From assembly GCA_964483175.1 (NCBI GenBank), contig CAZAAT010000041.1:1-21316 (forward strand): a DNA stretch of 21,316 nt, written 5' to 3'. Of this stretch, positions 1 through 7,403 are shown piece after piece. The position numbers and the translations under genes were made by a program. The notes beneath the pieces were generated by a model. It saw only the letters and a list, made by a program, of their open reading frames with translations. It had not been told where the DNA came from and ran no database searches. Every line of letters starts with the position of its first letter. The stretch's first letter is position 1. Source of the DNA: JAAYHC01 sp964483175 (GTDB taxonomy: Bacteria > Bacillota > UBA5301).

Positions 1-54
1 GGTCTGGCCGCCGGATCTGATCCACGGCGTGAAGGATACAGCATGGGTTGGTAG
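1..54 (+). CDS. C-terminal tail of a gamma-glutamyltransferase-like protein (partial)
   Basis: Frame 1 is open from the window edge to a TAG at 52-54 and encodes 17 residues ending in SDPRREGYSMGW. Gamma-glutamyltransferases typically end in a similar tail (A/SDPRR-D/E-G-x-x-x-G-Y/W). That tail and the terminator that follows are the only support. If the assignment is right, this is the small-subunit end of an enzyme that cleaves the gamma-glutamyl bond of glutathione-like substrates, usually outside the cytoplasm. The match is too short to exclude another family. Confidence 0.42.
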   Translation, partial: GLAAGSDPRREGYSMGW

Positions 55-77
55 TTGATTAACATAATTCTTTCTAG

Positions 78-107
78 TGAGCTGCTGCCAATACGGGCAG
101 CAGCTCA
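78..107. terminator. Bidirectional intrinsic terminator between convergent genes
   Basis: A perfect 12-bp inverted repeat (TGAGCTGCTGCC / GGCAGCAGCTCA) encloses a 6-nt loop (90-95). It lies between the end of the plus-strand gene at the left edge and the end of the minus-strand gene at 136. The U-tracts are weak on both sides (TTAAAATT on the plus strand), but the stem is GC-rich and long. The position fits termination of both converging transcripts. Confidence 0.75.
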
Positions 108-135
108 TTAAAATTCACTTTAATACCACTCTTCG

Positions 136-615
136 TCATTTTTCAGATGTCTGCAGGGGGTTGCTTTCGATGATTTGGTCGACTTCTTCATAGCCTTCAG
201 GAAAGGCAAAATTATAGCGAGCCGGCAGCGCGAAAACGTAACTATTATTGCGTCCAAGCTCTCGGGGGCCGATCGGAGCAGCTCCAATGTGAAATTCCTC
301 TCGCTGCAGCGAGTCCCATTGTTCTATGGTAAACACCATTATCGGTATATCTTGCCGGGGCTTTTCGCTGGTCCAAAGGGGATGTCTAATGGATAGTAGG
401 GGGCCGCTTTCAATGATTTCTGAGCCGCCAATCGGGATGCCCTCCCATCGGTCGGTGATGATCGAGTAACCCCGCCATGATTCTGGAAGTCTAAAGGTAA
501 AACCAAATTGTTTGTTGGTATAGACAAGTTCGTTCTGCGGATCAGGAATCATCATGATCGCTACAACTGCTAGCGCTGCAGCTATAATAAATATGAGAAA
601 TTTATTGTTAAACAT
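136..615 (-). CDS. Membrane-anchored extracytoplasmic protein of unknown function
   Basis: 159 aa from ATG at 615. A longer reading from GTG at 630 would overlap the ribosome binding site AGGTGGAG, which lies nine bases before the ATG, so the shorter form is preferred. Residues about 5-23 form one hydrophobic helix (FLIFIIAAALAVVAIMMI), an uncleaved signal anchor with no lipobox. The rest is soluble and should lie outside the membrane. A motif like YTNKQFGFTFRLPESWRGY opens the soluble part. Similar FTF-LPESW openings occur in small secreted Firmicutes proteins that I cannot assign to a function. No catalytic motif is visible. The gene is monocistronic: it faces away from the c-di-GMP genes and converges on the left-edge gene. 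Confidence 0.75.
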   Translation of the reverse strand: MFNNKFLIFIIAAALAVVAIMMIPDPQNELVYTNKQFGFTFRLPESWRGYSIITDRWEGIPIGGSEIIESGPLLSIRHPLWTSEKPRQDIPIMVFTIEQWDSLQREEFHIGAAPIGPRELGRNNSYVFALPARYNFAFPEGYEEVDQIIESNPLQTSEK

Positions 616-641
616 ACTTTTATGCTCCACCTATTGTGCGT

Positions 642-666
642 TAGTTATTATTCTCTCCAATAACTA
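642..666 (-). promoter_or_regulatory. Inverted repeat in the promoter region of the minus-strand gene
   Basis: A perfect 8-bp inverted repeat (TAGTTATT / AATAACTA) with a 9-nt spacer (650-658) lies 27 bases upstream of the ATG at 615. Read on the minus strand, a TTGGAC -35-like hexamer precedes an AATAAT -10-like hexamer about 18 bases on, and the latter falls inside the repeat. A repressor site covering the -10 is plausible. A short mRNA hairpin is the alternative. Confidence 0.35.
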
Positions 667-758
667 GCCTGTCCAAATCGCCTATTACTACACAGGTTTG
701 AGGACTGGACTGCCATCTTTTGCGAGCTAAGAACGATTATCAGAAAGAGGAAACATGA

Positions 759-909
759 TTACGATAGGAAACGGTCAAGGGGTTTGTGACCTTCGGCGAT
801 GCCCTTTAAAGTAAGCCAATCCATGCGCGAAGGTACCTCAGGAGGAATTTGCTCTCCAGGTTCACAGATATGGAACTTGAGCTAGTTTAATGCGATCACC
901 GATAGACAT
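759..909 (-). pseudogene. Frameshifted small ORF, function unknown
   Basis: On the minus strand an ATG at 909 follows a good ribosome binding site (GGGGGTGAG, three bases away). It opens MSIGDRIKLAQVPYL and then hits TGA. One frame over, the reading continues without a stop as ICEPGEQIPPEVPSRMDW... to DRFLS and a TAA at 759-761. That second frame has no start codon of its own before the overlap. Restoring the frame would need removal of one base near the junction at about 866-870 and would give a protein of roughly 49 residues. I do not recognise the family. The second frame reads like real protein, but this is a judgement from composition only. Confidence 0.33.
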
Positions 910-1168
910 GTTCTCACCCCCGGTTGCCAAATGTATCATATCGCATCAATTAATCAACCACAAACCGTATGCGAAAGCATGCAGGGATAGAAAACCAATT
1001 ATTAAGGCAAACTAATCTATTCCTTGATGTGTCTATTTTAGATCTAGGGGCTCTGCAGCAAATTTGCGCATCGCACTTTCTGATTTTGACGATCGGAGCA
1101 CTGCTGCATATACAATCAACTTGGTAAAATAATCAACATAGAAAAACTTATAAATAAATGTATAAGGT
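910..1168. other. AT-rich intergenic stretch without a recognisable gene
   Basis: No ORF with a ribosome binding site is visible on either strand here, and I see no tRNA or known riboswitch pattern. The stretch lies between the decayed minus-strand ORF (ATG at 909) and the shared motif at 1169-1190 that begins the leader of the first c-di-GMP gene. It becomes very AT-rich after about 1120, as expected for a promoter region. Confidence 0.5.
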
Positions 1169-1190
1169 TATAAAATGTGACATATGTCCC
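1169..1190 (+). promoter_or_regulatory. Shared motif copy A: TATAAAAT followed by TGACATATGTCCC
   Basis: TATAAAAT (1169-1176), which resembles a -10 hexamer, is followed by TGACATATGTCCC (1178-1190). The inner GACATATGTC is a perfect 10-bp palindrome. Near-identical elements occur at 16459-16478 (TATAAAAT, TGACAGATGTCCC) and 3976-3988 (TGACAAATATCCC), each in the upstream region of another HD-GYP gene. Palindromy and repetition point to a protein-binding site. No good -35 sits 17 bases upstream, so an activator-dependent promoter is possible. Confidence 0.5.
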
Positions 1191-1285
1191 GCAGGATGTT
1201 ATGGGGTTATAGCTAAGGTAATTTACTGTTAATATAGTTTTAAGGGCGTTACTGCTTTTCAGGCAGAAGGACGATGAGAAATTTG

Positions 1286-1357
1286 CCGATTTTAGGTCAT
1301 GATAAGATATAAGGCTTAGTGATTAAATCGGTCCCTTGATAGTGGGACCGATTTTTT
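1286..1357 (+). terminator. Leader terminator with a competing antiterminator arm
   Basis: AAATCGGTCCC (1325-1335) and GGGACCGATTT (1344-1354) form a perfect 11-bp stem with an 8-nt loop, followed by T1352-T1357. This is a canonical intrinsic terminator only 21 bases before the ATG at 1379. An upstream CCGATTT (1286-1292) is complementary to AAATCGG (1325-1331), which is the 5' half of the terminator stem. The two pairings are mutually exclusive, which is the layout of a transcription attenuator. I cannot match the leader to a known riboswitch class. Confidence 0.65.
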
Positions 1358-1378
1358 ACGTGGGGAGTGCGGCTACTG

Positions 1379-3961
1379 ATGGAAAGGCTCAAAGACTTGG
1401 TTATTTGTAACGAGGACTGGTTACTTCAGCGAATCATTCAATTAGCTCAAGACGACGGTTATATCCAGTATTCTTCGACATCAGAAGAAGTCTGGCGGAT
1501 GATGGTAAGGGGATTGTCGAAACAGTTGATTTCTTTTCTATATGGAAAAGGCATCGGTTCAGGCGATATGGTCTGTGATTTTGCCGTGGAAGAGGCTCAT
1601 CTACATCAGAAAAGAGGGGTTTATTTATCTGACTTTATCGGTCTACTTAAGACTTGCCGTCAGGGTTATCGGGAACTAGTATGCAGGGGTTCGGCTGATG
1701 GCGGGAGTCAGCTGCAAAGTTTATCCGCAGTGGAGATATACTTTGATTATCTTGAAGTTGAAATCCTTACCGCCTTGGCGGATACTGATAGAGATTCTAT
1801 TGTCCAAGAAATGCAGGATCAAAATAGGGAATTGACAATTGAGAAAAATCGGTTTCTCACTATTTTCGAAAGCGTTCCCAAACCGGTAATGTATCTTGAT
1901 TCGGCTAACCAACTTCGCTGGATGAATCAGGCTGCCAGGGAGTTTTTAGAGAATAGAGGGGATGCTACCCTAACACAAGATTGTGTTGGTCTGCCTGATT
2001 GGTTGTATTCGGCGATAACCGAATTTAAGTCAGCCGGTCATGCTAGCGTAAAATACCAGATGGATCTGGAGACTACTGCTGGTACCCGTCATTATGAAAT
2101 AAAAATGAGCCGCATGGCAGATGTTAGTGGTAAGTTTTCCGGTACTATTGTGATTTTGTGTGATCTGACCGACTGTCAGCAGGCAAAGAGTCACCTGCAG
2201 GCGGCCTATTCACAACTGCAGCAGTTGTTTCGCTCTGTGCCCGATGGGTTAGTTGTCATTTCTCCCGAATTTACTATCTTAAATGCTAATGAGAAGCTTG
2301 CCAAATGGGTTGGTATCAGCCAATCTGATTTGGTTGGACGTAAATGTTATGAATTATTAAGGGCGCCAGAATGTCAGACCTTAGGCTGTACTTTGAAAAT
2401 GGTGGCCAGTGGAGCCTCTGCGGTTGAACGTGAAATGGAGATTACCGGAATTGATGGAGTTAGCCGTCATACTCTAATCTCCTCAGCTCCGTTGCATGAT
2501 GCTGAAGGCTCCTTTATGGGCATGGTGGCAAGTATTAAGGACATCACTGAACGCAAGAAGGCAGAGGAAGGGTTGGAAAACTATCGCCAACTATTGCAGC
2601 AGGCGCAAGATATAATACTTTTTATCCGGATGGATGGCCAGATTTTAGAGGTGAATCAAGCTGCTTGCAATGAATATGGGTATTCCCGTGAAGAATTATT
2701 GAGCTTAAACATCAAGAATTTACGGGAACCAAGTACAGTAGAGATTCACCGACAACAGATGCAGCAGGCGTTTGAGACTGGAATCGTGATGGAGACTGTT
2801 CACCTTCGCAAGGATGGTAGTACTTTTCCAGTAGAGGTGAGTTCACGCCGGGTTATGGTCGGCGGTGAGACAGCCCTACTAAGCATCGTGCGCAACATTA
2901 GTGAACGCAAACAGGCACAAGAGGAGATCAATTATCTCAGTTTTCATGATAAACTTACCGGCCTTTATAACTGGGCCTACCTTGAGAAACAATTATCTGG
3001 CGATCTCAAAAATGTGGCCCCCTGTAGTATTCTCATGGGGGATATGAATGGCTTAAAAGTTTCCAATGACGCTTTTGGCCATAAGGCGGGGGATCAGCTA
3101 TTAATTGAAATGGCCAAAATTCTGCGCCAAGTTTGCCGAGCAAATGACATCATTGTCCGAACCGGGGGAGATGAGTTTGTCATCGTGCTTCCTGGAGCAG
3201 ATGAGAAAACAGCTTTCTCAGTAGGCAAACGGATTAAAAAGAAATGTGAAGAATCTACTTTCCAACCTATTCAGCCAAGCATCTCTTTGGGTTTGGCCAC
3301 CAAGACAACTTTTGATCAGGATATTTTTGAAATTCTGCAAAAAGCGGAAACGAGAATGTATCGGCGGAAGTTGCTTGAAGCCGACAGTGCACGCAGTTTT
3401 AGTATTCAATCTTTGCAGCGGACGTTACACGAGAAAAGCACCGAGACAGAAGAACATACAGAACGACTACGAGTATTGGTTAGAAAATTAGCACAGGAAA
3501 TGCAGCTTTCATCTGTTTTGCAGGATGAGTTAGACTTATTGGCTGTTTTGCATGATATTGGGAAGATCCCTATTCCGGATGATATCCTAAATAAGGCTGG
3601 GGAGCTTACAGATGAGGAATGGGAGATTATGAAGCGTCATTGTGAGATTGGTTACCGAATAGCCAAAACATCGCCTGAACTAGCTCCGATAGCGGAATAT
3701 ATTTTGGCGCACCATGAGCGTTGGGATGGTCAAGGTTATCCTCGGGGGCTTGCTGGCAAAGAGATACCACTGGCTGCTAGGATTCTGGCCGTGGTTGATG
3801 CGTATGATGTCATGGTCAATGAACGGCCGTACAAATCTGCATTTACCATAGAAATGGCGATTAGAGAACTTAAGCGCCATTCGGGTACGCAGTTTGATCC
3901 CACCGTAGTATCTATTTTTCTTTCTTTGCTGGAACAAAATGCTGATGCGCTAGGTGCATAA
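1379..3961 (+). CDS. PAS-PAS-PAS-GGDEF-HD-GYP cyclic-di-GMP enzyme, cytoplasmic
   Basis: 860 aa from ATG 1379. A GTG at 1367 in the same frame overlaps the GGGGAG ribosome binding site and is less likely. Residues 1-150 form an all-helical input region reminiscent of RsbRD-type N-terminal domains (inference). Three PAS domains follow (about 156-267, 278-394, 404-514). The second holds a Cys cluster (CYELLRAPEC...C) seen in some redox or metal-sensing PAS domains. GGDEF spans about 521-664 with an intact GGDEF motif (596-600) and an RAND inhibitory site exactly five residues before it (587-590). HD-GYP spans about 684-850 with HD (725-726), HH (778-779) and GQGYP. Known roles: GGDEF makes c-di-GMP and HD-GYP hydrolyses it. 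No membrane segment is visible. Which activity dominates cannot be read from the sequence. It is a close paralogue of the protein at 4819. Confidence 0.93.
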   Translation: MERLKDLVICNEDWLLQRIIQLAQDDGYIQYSSTSEEVWRMMVRGLSKQLISFLYGKGIGSGDMVCDFAVEEAHLHQKRGVYLSDFIGLLKTCRQGYRELVCRGSADGGSQLQSLSAVEIYFDYLEVEILTALADTDRDSIVQEMQDQNRELTIEKNRFLTIFESVPKPVMYLDSANQLRWMNQAAREFLENRGDATLTQDCVGLPDWLYSAITEFKSAGHASVKYQMDLETTAGTRHYEIKMSRMADVSGKFSGTIVILCDLTDCQQAKSHLQAAYSQLQQLFRSVPDGLVVISPEFTILNANEKLAKWVGISQSDLVGRKCYELLRAPECQTLGCTLKMVASGASAVEREMEITGIDGVSRHTLISSAPLHDAEGSFMGMVASIKDITERKKAEEGLENYRQLLQQAQDIILFIRMDGQILEVNQAACNEYGYSREELLSLNIKNLREPSTVEIHRQQMQQAFETGIVMETVHLRKDGSTFPVEVSSRRVMVGGETALLSIVRNISERKQAQEEINYLSFHDKLTGLYNWAYLEKQLSGDLKNVAPCSILMGDMNGLKVSNDAFGHKAGDQLLIEMAKILRQVCRANDIIVRTGGDEFVIVLPGADEKTAFSVGKRIKKKCEESTFQPIQPSISLGLATKTTFDQDIFEILQKAETRMYRRKLLEADSARSFSIQSLQRTLHEKSTETEEHTERLRVLVRKLAQEMQLSSVLQDELDLLAVLHDIGKIPIPDDILNKAGELTDEEWEIMKRHCEIGYRIAKTSPELAPIAEYILAHHERWDGQGYPRGLAGKEIPLAARILAVVDAYDVMVNERPYKSAFTIEMAIRELKRHSGTQFDPTVVSIFLSLLEQNADALGA

Positions 3962-3970
3962 AAAAATGCA

Positions 3971-3988
3971 AAATATGACAAATATCCC
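3971..3988 (+). promoter_or_regulatory. Shared motif copy C upstream of the HD-GYP gene
   Basis: TGACAAATATCCC (3976-3988), preceded by AAATA, matches copies A and B at all fixed positions of TGACANATRTCCC. Its inner palindrome is imperfect (GACA / TATC). It begins 15 bases after the stop of the upstream gene. A TATAAT hexamer at 4060-4065 downstream is a candidate -10 for the HD-GYP gene at 4195, so the motif would sit about 80 bases before the promoter core, an activator-like distance. Confidence 0.45.
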
Positions 3989-4110
3989 GAATTTAGCTGG
4001 TTTTTCATTAAAATGGGAGGAAATTGCTTATTTGGTTCGAAATAACAAAGTGTTAATAGTATAATAACAAGTCAGACTGAAAGATCGAATTATGTCGCGC
4101 TTCTCAGTAG

Positions 4111-4159
4111 GGCTACAGTTTTTCCTCTCAAGCCAGAAGATATAATTGTAGTCTTTTTT
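4111..4159 (+). terminator. Terminator-like hairpin in the leader of the HD-GYP gene
   Basis: GGCTACAG (4111-4118) can pair with TTGTAGTC (4146-4153), eight pairs including two G-U wobbles, across a 27-nt loop, followed by six T residues (4154-4159). It is weaker than the hairpin at 1325-1354 but sits in the same place: about 35 bases before the start codon of a c-di-GMP gene and downstream of the shared motif. It may terminate read-through from upstream or attenuate the downstream gene. Confidence 0.4.
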
Positions 4160-4194
4160 ATTCAAAAAAAGTAGCCAAAGATCGGGGGGTGGAG

Positions 4195-4785
4195 ATGCAA
4201 GATAAGGTAGTCGCCTCTAGCTGGATGTTAGATATCCTTAAACGGTTTGATCTGGTTACTGCAATCCATTGTAAAAAGGTTGCGCATTTGAGCCGTTCAA
4301 TTGGAATTCAGTTGTGCATCGACGATGAAGTTTTAGATGAGTTGTCGTTGGCCGGTTTGCTTCATGATCTAGGCAAAATTGCAATTCCGATAGAGATAAT
4401 TAGTAAGCCGATAGATCTATCTTTTGGCGAATATGATGCCATGAAGTTGCACGTAGCTGCGGGTGTCGCCATCGCGGAAGCTTGTGGTTGTGGGGATATT
4501 ACCCTGAATGTGATTCGACGTCATCATGAAAGACTCGATGGATCAGGCTACCCAGCTGGGCTTAGCGGTGAGGAAATCGATCAATTTAGTCGGATTGTGG
4601 CTGTAGCCGATGTTTATTCAGCAATGACTTCTCCGCGCCCCTATCGGGAGGCATTAACCACAGAAGCAGCATTGGCTGAGCTGAAAAATAAGAACAAATT
4701 CGATGCCGACGTTGTTAGAGCGCTAGTATCGTTGATAGCTCTCCAAGAGTTGCAGTGCCCTGCTTATAATCGGATTTTGGTTTAG
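4195..4785 (+). CDS. Stand-alone HD-GYP cyclic-di-GMP phosphodiesterase
   Basis: 196 aa from ATG 4195, preceded by a GGGGGG run (4184-4189) as ribosome binding site. The in-frame GTG at 4189 overlaps that site. The protein is a single HD-GYP domain with no sensor or receiver region. It shows an early metal-site His, HD at 57-58 within LLHDLGKIAIP, a later His, HHERLDGSGYP from 110, and the VADVYSAM Asp. These are the residues that bind the metals in characterised HD-GYP enzymes, and the Lys after HDLG, which contacts the phosphate, is kept. The predicted role is hydrolysis of c-di-GMP to pGpG or GMP. It lies between two GGDEF-HD-GYP genes, and its closest relative in the window is the protein at 16584. 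Confidence 0.92.
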   Translation: MQDKVVASSWMLDILKRFDLVTAIHCKKVAHLSRSIGIQLCIDDEVLDELSLAGLLHDLGKIAIPIEIISKPIDLSFGEYDAMKLHVAAGVAIAEACGCGDITLNVIRRHHERLDGSGYPAGLSGEEIDQFSRIVAVADVYSAMTSPRPYREALTTEAALAELKNKNKFDADVVRALVSLIALQELQCPAYNRILV

Positions 4786-4818
4786 CTCTTATAAAAATGA
4801 AAGGTTTGGAAAGCAGGC

Positions 4819-6795
4819 ATGAAATATTGGTTTGCGGTCCGTACAGACGTGATCAGGGGTTTGCTCTTAGTATTAATATCTGCCTTTCTTCATCTTAGCG
4901 TTTACTGGCTTAATCATAATAGTATAGCTTTTACGTTCTTATTGGTGATGGATATAGTTATTACCGCGATCGTTGCTGTTTTTCTGGTCCGTTTTTATCG
5001 TAAATCGATCGCACTTAATTTGGAGTTGGCGGAGGACCGTTATCGCGCAATCTTTGAACACACCGGCACAGCGATGATTATCATCAAAAATGATTTTACT
5101 ATTTCCGCCACCAACAGTGAGTTCAAAAAACTATTTGGTTACAGTGAACAGGATGTGGTAGGAAAGCCATTAGACACAATTTTAGCCGAAGAAGACCAGG
5201 AATTAATGCGGAATTATCATTTCACCAGACGGCTGTACCCAGACGCAGTTCCGACGCATTATGAATGCCATATTATCGATCGTCATGGCAGGACAAGGGT
5301 AGCATTAATTACTGTCTCAATGATTCCGGGCACTTTGCAGAGTGTTGCCTCCCTAATCGATTTGACAGAGCGCAAACAGAATGAAGAAGAGCTGAAAAAC
5401 TACCGCCAACTATTCCACCAAGCGCGGGACATCTTCTTGTTTATCAGTATGGATGGCCAGATTTTAGATGCCAATGAAGCGGCAGTACAGGCGTACGGCT
5501 ACACTCGTAGTGAACTTCTTGCCCTTTCCATTGATGATCTGCGGCTTCCTGGGACCGAAGAAAGTCACCGCCAGCAGATGTTCGAAGCCTATCACAATGG
5601 AATAGAGGTGGAGACTACCCATCGACGCAAGGACGGCACCACCTTCCCGGTAGAAGTTTCGGCTTGCGGTATTGACGTGGCCGGGCAGAAAGCCATAATC
5701 AGTATTATCCGCGATATCACCGAGCGCATCCAGGCGCAAAATGAAATTCGTCGCCTTGGATTTCAGGATAAACTGACGGGTTTATATAACCGAGCCCATC
5801 TTGACAATGTGTTAGAGCGTATTCGGCCCGATGAAGTTCCCTATAGTATTATCATGGGAGATATGAACGGGCTCAAGATTGCGAATGATGCCTTTGGTCA
5901 TAAAACCGGAGACAAGCTCTTGGTCGAGATGGCCCGGATTTTGCAACAAGCTTGTCGCTCAGATGACGTTGTTGCCAGAGTAGGTGGGGATGAGTTCGTC
6001 GTTTTGCTCCCCAGCGTTGATGAAACTGGGGCGCTTTTGGTTGCTGAACGCATCAAAGAGAAATGCGAAAAATCATCTTTTCAGCCAATCCCGCCGAGCA
6101 TCTCTTTGGGGTTGGCTACCAAGACCACTCCGGAGCAGAGTATTTTTGAAGTTCTCCAAGAAGCGGAAACGAGAATGTATCGGCGGAAAATGCTTGAAGC
6201 CGACAGTGCACGTAGTTTTAGCATCCAATCTTTGCAGCGGATGTTGCGGGAAAGAAGCAATGAAACCGAAGAACATACAGAGCGATTACGAATCTTGGTT
6301 AGACGGTTAGCACAGGAGATGGAATTCTCATCTGTCTCCCTGGATGATCTGGATCTATTGGCTACTTTACATGATATCGGCAAGATTGCCATTCCTGATG
6401 ATATTATCAATAAACCTGGCAAACTTTCAGCAGAAGAATGGGAGATAATGAAGCGCCATACGGAAATCGGCTATCGGATAGCCATAACCTCCCCTGAACT
6501 AGCCTCGATAGCGGAATACATTTTAGCCCACCATGAGCGTTGGGATGGTCAAGGTTATCCTCGGGGGCTAGTCGGCGAAGAAATACCACTGGCAGCCAGG
6601 ATCTTGGCTGTAGCCGATGCTTATGATGCCATGGTTAATGAACGGCCGTACAAGCGTCCGTTCTCCTCAATAATAGCAATTAAGGAACTCAAACGCCATG
6701 CGGGTACGCAGTTCGATCCCGCGGTCGTCTCTGCTTTTCTAGCTATGTTCGAAAAAGACGCTAACGCAGTGGGGCAGACCGCCCTGTCTGAGTAA
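4819..6795 (+). CDS. Membrane-bound PAS-PAS-GGDEF-HD-GYP cyclic-di-GMP enzyme
   Basis: 658 aa. Two N-terminal membrane helices (about 8-30 and 35-58) with almost no loop between them anchor the protein. Two PAS domains (about 72-186 and 195-306) follow, then GGDEF (motif 389-393, inhibitory site RSDD at 380-383) and HD-GYP (HD at 518-519, HH at 571-572, GQGYP). All catalytic motifs of both enzymes are intact. From the last PAS to the end it aligns throughout with the protein at 1379, and DNA identity is striking in places (a 41-bp identical block at 6529-6569 and 3710-3750). The inputs differ: two membrane helices here, a soluble helical region and one more PAS there. The start ATG lies 33 bases after the previous stop with a weak ribosome binding site, so co-transcription with the HD-GYP gene at 4195 is likely. 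Confidence 0.93.
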   Translation: MKYWFAVRTDVIRGLLLVLISAFLHLSVYWLNHNSIAFTFLLVMDIVITAIVAVFLVRFYRKSIALNLELAEDRYRAIFEHTGTAMIIIKNDFTISATNSEFKKLFGYSEQDVVGKPLDTILAEEDQELMRNYHFTRRLYPDAVPTHYECHIIDRHGRTRVALITVSMIPGTLQSVASLIDLTERKQNEEELKNYRQLFHQARDIFLFISMDGQILDANEAAVQAYGYTRSELLALSIDDLRLPGTEESHRQQMFEAYHNGIEVETTHRRKDGTTFPVEVSACGIDVAGQKAIISIIRDITERIQAQNEIRRLGFQDKLTGLYNRAHLDNVLERIRPDEVPYSIIMGDMNGLKIANDAFGHKTGDKLLVEMARILQQACRSDDVVARVGGDEFVVLLPSVDETGALLVAERIKEKCEKSSFQPIPPSISLGLATKTTPEQSIFEVLQEAETRMYRRKMLEADSARSFSIQSLQRMLRERSNETEEHTERLRILVRRLAQEMEFSSVSLDDLDLLATLHDIGKIAIPDDIINKPGKLSAEEWEIMKRHTEIGYRIAITSPELASIAEYILAHHERWDGQGYPRGLVGEEIPLAARILAVADAYDAMVNERPYKRPFSSIIAIKELKRHAGTQFDPAVVSAFLAMFEKDANAVGQTALSE

Positions 6796-6907
6796 TCCTG
6801 TCTTTCCAGGCTTTTCCCTAAGCTAATCTATCTTCTGCACCTAATTCAAACGGCTAGAGGGGAATTGTCATCTTCAGCGAAGATCAAGTATATTAAACAA
6901 TACGATC

Positions 6908-6941
6908 ACTCGCTATTGATCAAGCTAGCTTTGTAGCGAGT
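6908..6941 (+). promoter_or_regulatory. Inverted repeat with nested palindrome before the Gate-domain genes
   Basis: ACTCGCTA (6908-6915) and TAGCGAGT (6934-6941) form a perfect 8-bp inverted repeat. The loop contains the 10-bp palindrome AAGCTAGCTT (6922-6931). The 3' arm ends one base before the AGGAG ribosome binding site (6943-6947) of the gene at 6960. It could be a repressor site in DNA or, in RNA, a hairpin placed to influence ribosome access. Confidence 0.42.
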
Positions 6942-6959
6942 TAGGAGCTAAAACCAGAT

Positions 6960-7388
6960 ATGACCAAAAAGACTGCACTAGAGACTCTCGGCTCTGGGAT
7001 CAAAGCAGGTGTAGGACTTACCTTTGAGATGGCTAAGGTTGTCATTCCGACCTATCTAATCGTCAGTATTTTAGACAGTATGGGTATCATCACTTTCCTT
7101 GCTACCTTCTTTGCCCCGGTTATGCAATTTGTTGGCTTATCCGGGGAAGCGGCAATTGCCTTGTCATTGGGTTATCTGCTTAACCCCTACGCCGCTATCG
7201 GTATGATGCTCTCTTTATCACTGCCGATCCGGGAGATCACCATCTTGGCTATGATGCTGTGTATTGCCCATAGCCTGCCGCTGGAACTAATGGTTAATCG
7301 TAAGACGGGGATCAAAATCGGAGCCTTTTTGCCCATGCGGATTGGTTTGTCCTTTCTCAGCGGTCTAATTTTACATATTTGCTTGTAG
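6960..7388 (+). CDS. Small nucleoside-recognition (Gate) domain membrane protein, first of a pair
   Basis: 142 aa, almost wholly hydrophobic with about four membrane helices. The composition and the pattern around SLGYLLNPYAAIGMM resemble the Gate (nucleoside recognition) domain shared by SpmA/SpmB, nucleoside transporters and the membrane half of FeoB. It is shorter than SpmA (about 196 aa). The ribosome binding site AGGAG lies 12 bases before the ATG. The next gene starts 16 bases after its stop and encodes the partner half, so the two probably form one complex. In spore formers such pairs take part in core dehydration, but these short forms are widespread and of unknown substrate. Transport is an inference. 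Confidence 0.72.
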   Translation: MTKKTALETLGSGIKAGVGLTFEMAKVVIPTYLIVSILDSMGIITFLATFFAPVMQFVGLSGEAAIALSLGYLLNPYAAIGMMLSLSLPIREITILAMMLCIAHSLPLELMVNRKTGIKIGAFLPMRIGLSFLSGLILHICL

Positions 7389-7403
7389 GGAGTAGAAAAG
7401 AAG

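Noticed and set aside
1190..1324. Possible c-di-GMP riboswitch in the leader of the gene at 1379
   Set aside because: The class I core blocks (GCAAACC, CGCAAAGC) are absent and no class II pattern was recognised; only the attenuator-like pairing is supported.
6796..6830. Terminator after the second GGDEF-HD-GYP gene (CCTG...CAGG then CTTTTCCC)
   Set aside because: The stem is only four base pairs and the T-tract is interrupted.
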